From an uncultured Collinsella sp. (GTDB taxonomy: Bacteria; Actinomycetota; Coriobacteriia; Coriobacteriales; Coriobacteriaceae), in the NCBI GenBank assembly GCA_902492755.1, contig CABUNB010000049.1, forward strand, positions 1 through 14,954: a stretch of 14,954 nucleotides of DNA. The letters run 5' to 3'. Each line of letters opens with the position of its first letter. The first letter of the stretch is position 1. Made by a program: the position numbers and the translations under genes. Below are positions 14,043 to 14,954 of this stretch, in pieces. The notes beneath the pieces are model-generated. The model made no database searches and was not told where the DNA came from. It saw only the letters and a program-made list of their open reading frames with translations.

Positions 14043-14178
14043 TGGTGCGGCGTATAGGATTCCGCGCATCCGCTGCGCGGATCCGCACCGGCTTCGCCCG
14101 CCTGCCGGCGCGCTCGCCCGCGGGCTAAAAACGCTCCGCGTTTTCTTCACGCCCGCGCCTCGACCGAGGTTCGAATCC
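14043..14178 (-). repeat. tRNA-Arg 3'-end copy fused to structured repeat element (copy 1)
   Basis: Positions 14043-14062 repeat the last 20 nt, with CCA, of the tRNA-Arg at 14233-14309, offset by exactly 190 bp. Together with the terminator this makes a 62-bp identical direct repeat (14001-14062 and 14191-14252). The inserted part (14063-14178) folds into H1 ATCCGC/GCGGAT with a TGC loop (14068-14082), H2 CGCC/GGCG with a TGCC loop (14099-14110), H3 with outer CGCGGGC/GCCCGCG and inner AAAACGC/GCGTTTT (14119-14157), and H4 CCTC/GAGG (14158-14169), ending in GGTTCGAATCC. It is 115 of 116 identical to the copy at 14729-14844 and shares the fold with the Ser version. Confidence 0.85.
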
Positions 14179-14193
14179 ATGCAGTGCTTACGT

Positions 14194-14220
14194 AAAAGAA
14201 AAGCCCCCGTTGCCGGGAGC
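14194..14220 (-). terminator. Terminator of the first tRNA-Arg
   Basis: On the minus strand GCTCCCG-GCAA-CGGGGGC followed by TTTTCTTTT, starting 12 nt past the CCA end. Confidence 0.88.
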
Positions 14221-14232
14221 TTTAATCTCAAA

Positions 14233-14309
14233 TGGTGCGGCGTATAGGATTCGAACCTATGACGTTCTGATTCGTAGTCAGACCCTCTATCCAGCTGAGG
14301 TAACGCCGC
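14233..14309 (-). tRNA. tRNA-Arg (anticodon ACG), copy 1
   Basis: A complete 77-nt tRNA gene with encoded CCA. The acceptor stem is GCGGCGT/ACGCCGC with discriminator A, the anticodon arm is TCTGA-CTACGAA-TCAGA (anticodon ACG, expected to be edited to ICG), and the T arm contains GGTTCGAATCC. It reads CGU, CGC and CGA. It is identical to the second copy and to the visible part of the third. It has its own promoter and terminator. Confidence 0.98.
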
Positions 14310-14321
14310 GACTTGTTGATT

Positions 14322-14350
14322 ATTATGCACATGGACTGAATAATCGTCAA
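14322..14350 (-). promoter_or_regulatory. Promoter of tRNA-Arg copy 1
   Basis: On the minus strand TTGACG (14345-14350) and CATAAT (14322-14327) are 17 bp apart and 12 bp before the tRNA. An A/T-rich stretch lies upstream (14351-14400), as an UP element would. Confidence 0.75.
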
Positions 14351-14430
14351 GCGTTTTTCAAAAAAAGTTATTGAATTTGATTTTTACTCATTTTTGACCA
14401 CTTGATGCGATCTTCGACGCATCGTGATAT

Positions 14431-14455
14431 AAGAAAAGCCTCCGTTACCGGAGGC
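14431..14455 (-). terminator. Terminator of tRNA-Arg copy 2
   Basis: On the minus strand GCCTCCG-GTAA-CGGAGGC is a perfect 7-bp stem followed by TTTTCTT, 13 nt past the CCA end. No repeat element follows this tRNA; instead the AT-rich promoter region of copy 1 does. Confidence 0.88.
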
Positions 14456-14468
14456 TTTAAAATTCAAT

Positions 14469-14545
14469 TGGTGCGGCGTATAGGATTCGAACCTATGACG
14501 TTCTGATTCGTAGTCAGACCCTCTATCCAGCTGAGGTAACGCCGC
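14469..14545 (-). tRNA. tRNA-Arg (anticodon ACG), copy 2
   Basis: A 77-nt gene identical to copy 1: acceptor GCGGCGT/ACGCCGC, anticodon loop CTACGAA, encoded CCA. It is an independent transcription unit with its own promoter and terminator. Unlike copies 1 and 3 it has no adjoining structured element. Confidence 0.98.
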
Positions 14546-14557
14546 AACGCACGGATT

Positions 14558-14586
14558 ATTATGCACGTGAGCCCTCGATGGGTCAA
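14558..14586 (-). promoter_or_regulatory. Promoter of tRNA-Arg copy 2
   Basis: On the minus strand TTGACC (14581-14586) and CATAAT (14558-14563) are 17 bp apart and 12 bp before the tRNA, the same geometry as copy 1. Confidence 0.75.
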
Positions 14587-14624
14587 GCGACAATTTGGAA
14601 AAATTTTACGAAGTGATGATTAAG

Positions 14625-14654
14625 ACGCTCGCGCCTCGACCGAGGTTCGAATCC
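14625..14654. repeat. Truncated end of the tRNA-Arg-associated repeat
   Basis: This stretch matches the right end of the full Arg element (14149-14178) from ACGC through CCTCGACCGAGG to GGTTCGAATCC, with one change (ACGCTCGC for ACGCCCGC). H1, H2 and most of H3 are missing. It lies just beyond a degenerate terminator hairpin, in the same position as the Ser fragment at 9621-9645. Confidence 0.7.
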
Positions 14655-14670
14655 ATGCAGCGGCGGCATA

Positions 14671-14696
14671 GAAGAAAAGCTCCCGCTGCCGGAGGC
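14671..14696 (-). terminator. Degenerate terminator copy after the second Arg repeat element
   Basis: On the minus strand GCCTCCG-GCAG-CGGGAGC pairs with one mismatch and one wobble, followed by TTTTCTTC. It corresponds to the terminator copies at 14004 and 14861 but has diverged. Confidence 0.55.
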
Positions 14697-14708
14697 TTCA
14701 AGTTCGAT

Positions 14709-14844
14709 TGGTGCGGCGTATAGGATTCCGCGCATCCGCTGCGCGGATCCGCACCGGCTTCGCCCGCCTGCCGGCGCGCTCGCCCGCGGGCTAAAAACGC
14801 TCCGCGTTTTCTTTACGCCCGCGCCTCGACCGAGGTTCGAATCC
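14709..14844 (-). repeat. tRNA-Arg 3'-end copy fused to structured repeat element (copy 2)
   Basis: Positions 14709-14728 repeat the last 20 nt of tRNA-Arg, offset by 191 bp from the third tRNA-Arg at 14900. The 116-bp element that follows is the same as copy 1 apart from one base (CTTTAC for CTTCAC in the strand leading back to the outer H3 stem). All hairpins are intact. Reading frames across it, such as those beginning at the ATG of CCATGC/GCATGG near the right end, have no coding support. Confidence 0.85.
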
Positions 14845-14860
14845 ATGCGGTGCCGACGTA

Positions 14861-14886
14861 AAAGAAAAGCCCCCGTTGCCGGAGGC
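14861..14886 (-). terminator. Terminator of tRNA-Arg copy 3
   Basis: On the minus strand GCCTCCG-GCAA-CGGGGGC (one internal mismatch) followed by TTTTCTTTT, 13 nt past the CCA end of the third tRNA. Confidence 0.8.
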
Positions 14887-14899
14887 TTTCGATTTCAAT

Positions 14900-14954
14900 T
14901 GGTGCGGCGTATAGGATTCGAACCTATGACGTTCTGATTCGTAGTCAGACCCTC
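14900..14954 (-). tRNA. tRNA-Arg (anticodon ACG), copy 3, cut by window edge
   Basis: The 3' 55 nt of a third identical tRNA-Arg gene: CCA, acceptor 3' strand, T arm, variable region and the anticodon arm with CTACGAA. The 5' 22 nt (D arm and acceptor 5' strand) lie beyond the window. Confidence 0.95.

Noticed and set aside
14403..14422. GATGCG/CGCATC inverted repeat between tRNA-Arg copies 1 and 2
   Set aside because: Short arms and an 8-nt loop in an AT-rich spacer, without a matching copy elsewhere in the array. It is not distinguishable from chance.
9694..14844. Treating the repeat elements as a CRISPR array
   Set aside because: Only single units per locus, no regular spacers and no cas genes. 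The repeats are tied to tRNA 3' ends instead.
13836..14846. Several open frames of 69-128 residues across the tRNA-Arg array on both strands
   Set aside because: They run through tRNA genes, terminators and the structured repeat. Their shared peptides arise from the repeated DNA, and none has a ribosome site or a recognisable domain. They are best treated as false genes.

Overview
The window looks like chromosomal DNA from a GC-rich, Gram-positive-type anaerobe of the Coriobacteriia, most like Collinsella. This rests on the protein repertoire and style (CpsB/CpsD-type capsule regulators, VanRS-like and PhoPR-like two-component systems, a PBP5-type carboxypeptidase with a signal peptide) and on good Shine-Dalgarno sites. 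It is inferred from recognition, not from a search. Almost every gene reads on the minus strand; dacA is the one clear plus-strand gene.

Layout, left to right. (1) 65-2668: a GNAT acetyltransferase and a compact cpsC-cpsD-cpsB module (chain-length/adaptor protein, tyrosine kinase, PHP phosphatase). In transcription order this is cpsC, cpsD, cpsB, then the GNAT gene. (2) 2864-5960: pstB, a PhoP/PhoB-type response regulator and a PhoR-type kinase, consistent with phosphate sensing; pstSCA and phoU are not in the window. (3) 6064-9562: a VanR/VanS-like two-component pair divergent from a D-Ala-D-Ala carboxypeptidase gene, with a 27-bp dyad in the shared intergenic region. (4) 9563-10192: a gene-free stretch with the dacA terminator, one tRNA-Ser(GCU), tRNA-associated repeats and a strong inverted repeat. 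(5) 10193-11275: an AAA-type ATPase preceded by six regularly spaced TTTARCA repeats. (6) 11438-13879: an 813-residue protein of unknown function with TPR-like helices near its C-terminus. (7) 13880-14954: an array of at least three identical tRNA-Arg(ACG) genes, the last cut by the window edge, with terminators, promoters and copies of a structured repeat.

The most unusual signal is a tRNA-anchored repeat. At three tRNA loci (one Ser, two Arg) the DNA downstream of the intact tRNA and its terminator carries a second copy of the last 18-20 nt of that same tRNA. This is fused to a 112-116 bp GC-rich hairpin cluster that ends in GGTTCGAATCC, and another terminator-like hairpin follows. The offset between the two CCA ends is 190, 190 and 191 bp. 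The Ser and Arg versions differ in sequence but keep the same hairpins through paired changes, which suggests a conserved folded RNA or DNA structure rather than a decayed tRNA. Several long open frames across these repeats are almost certainly not genes.
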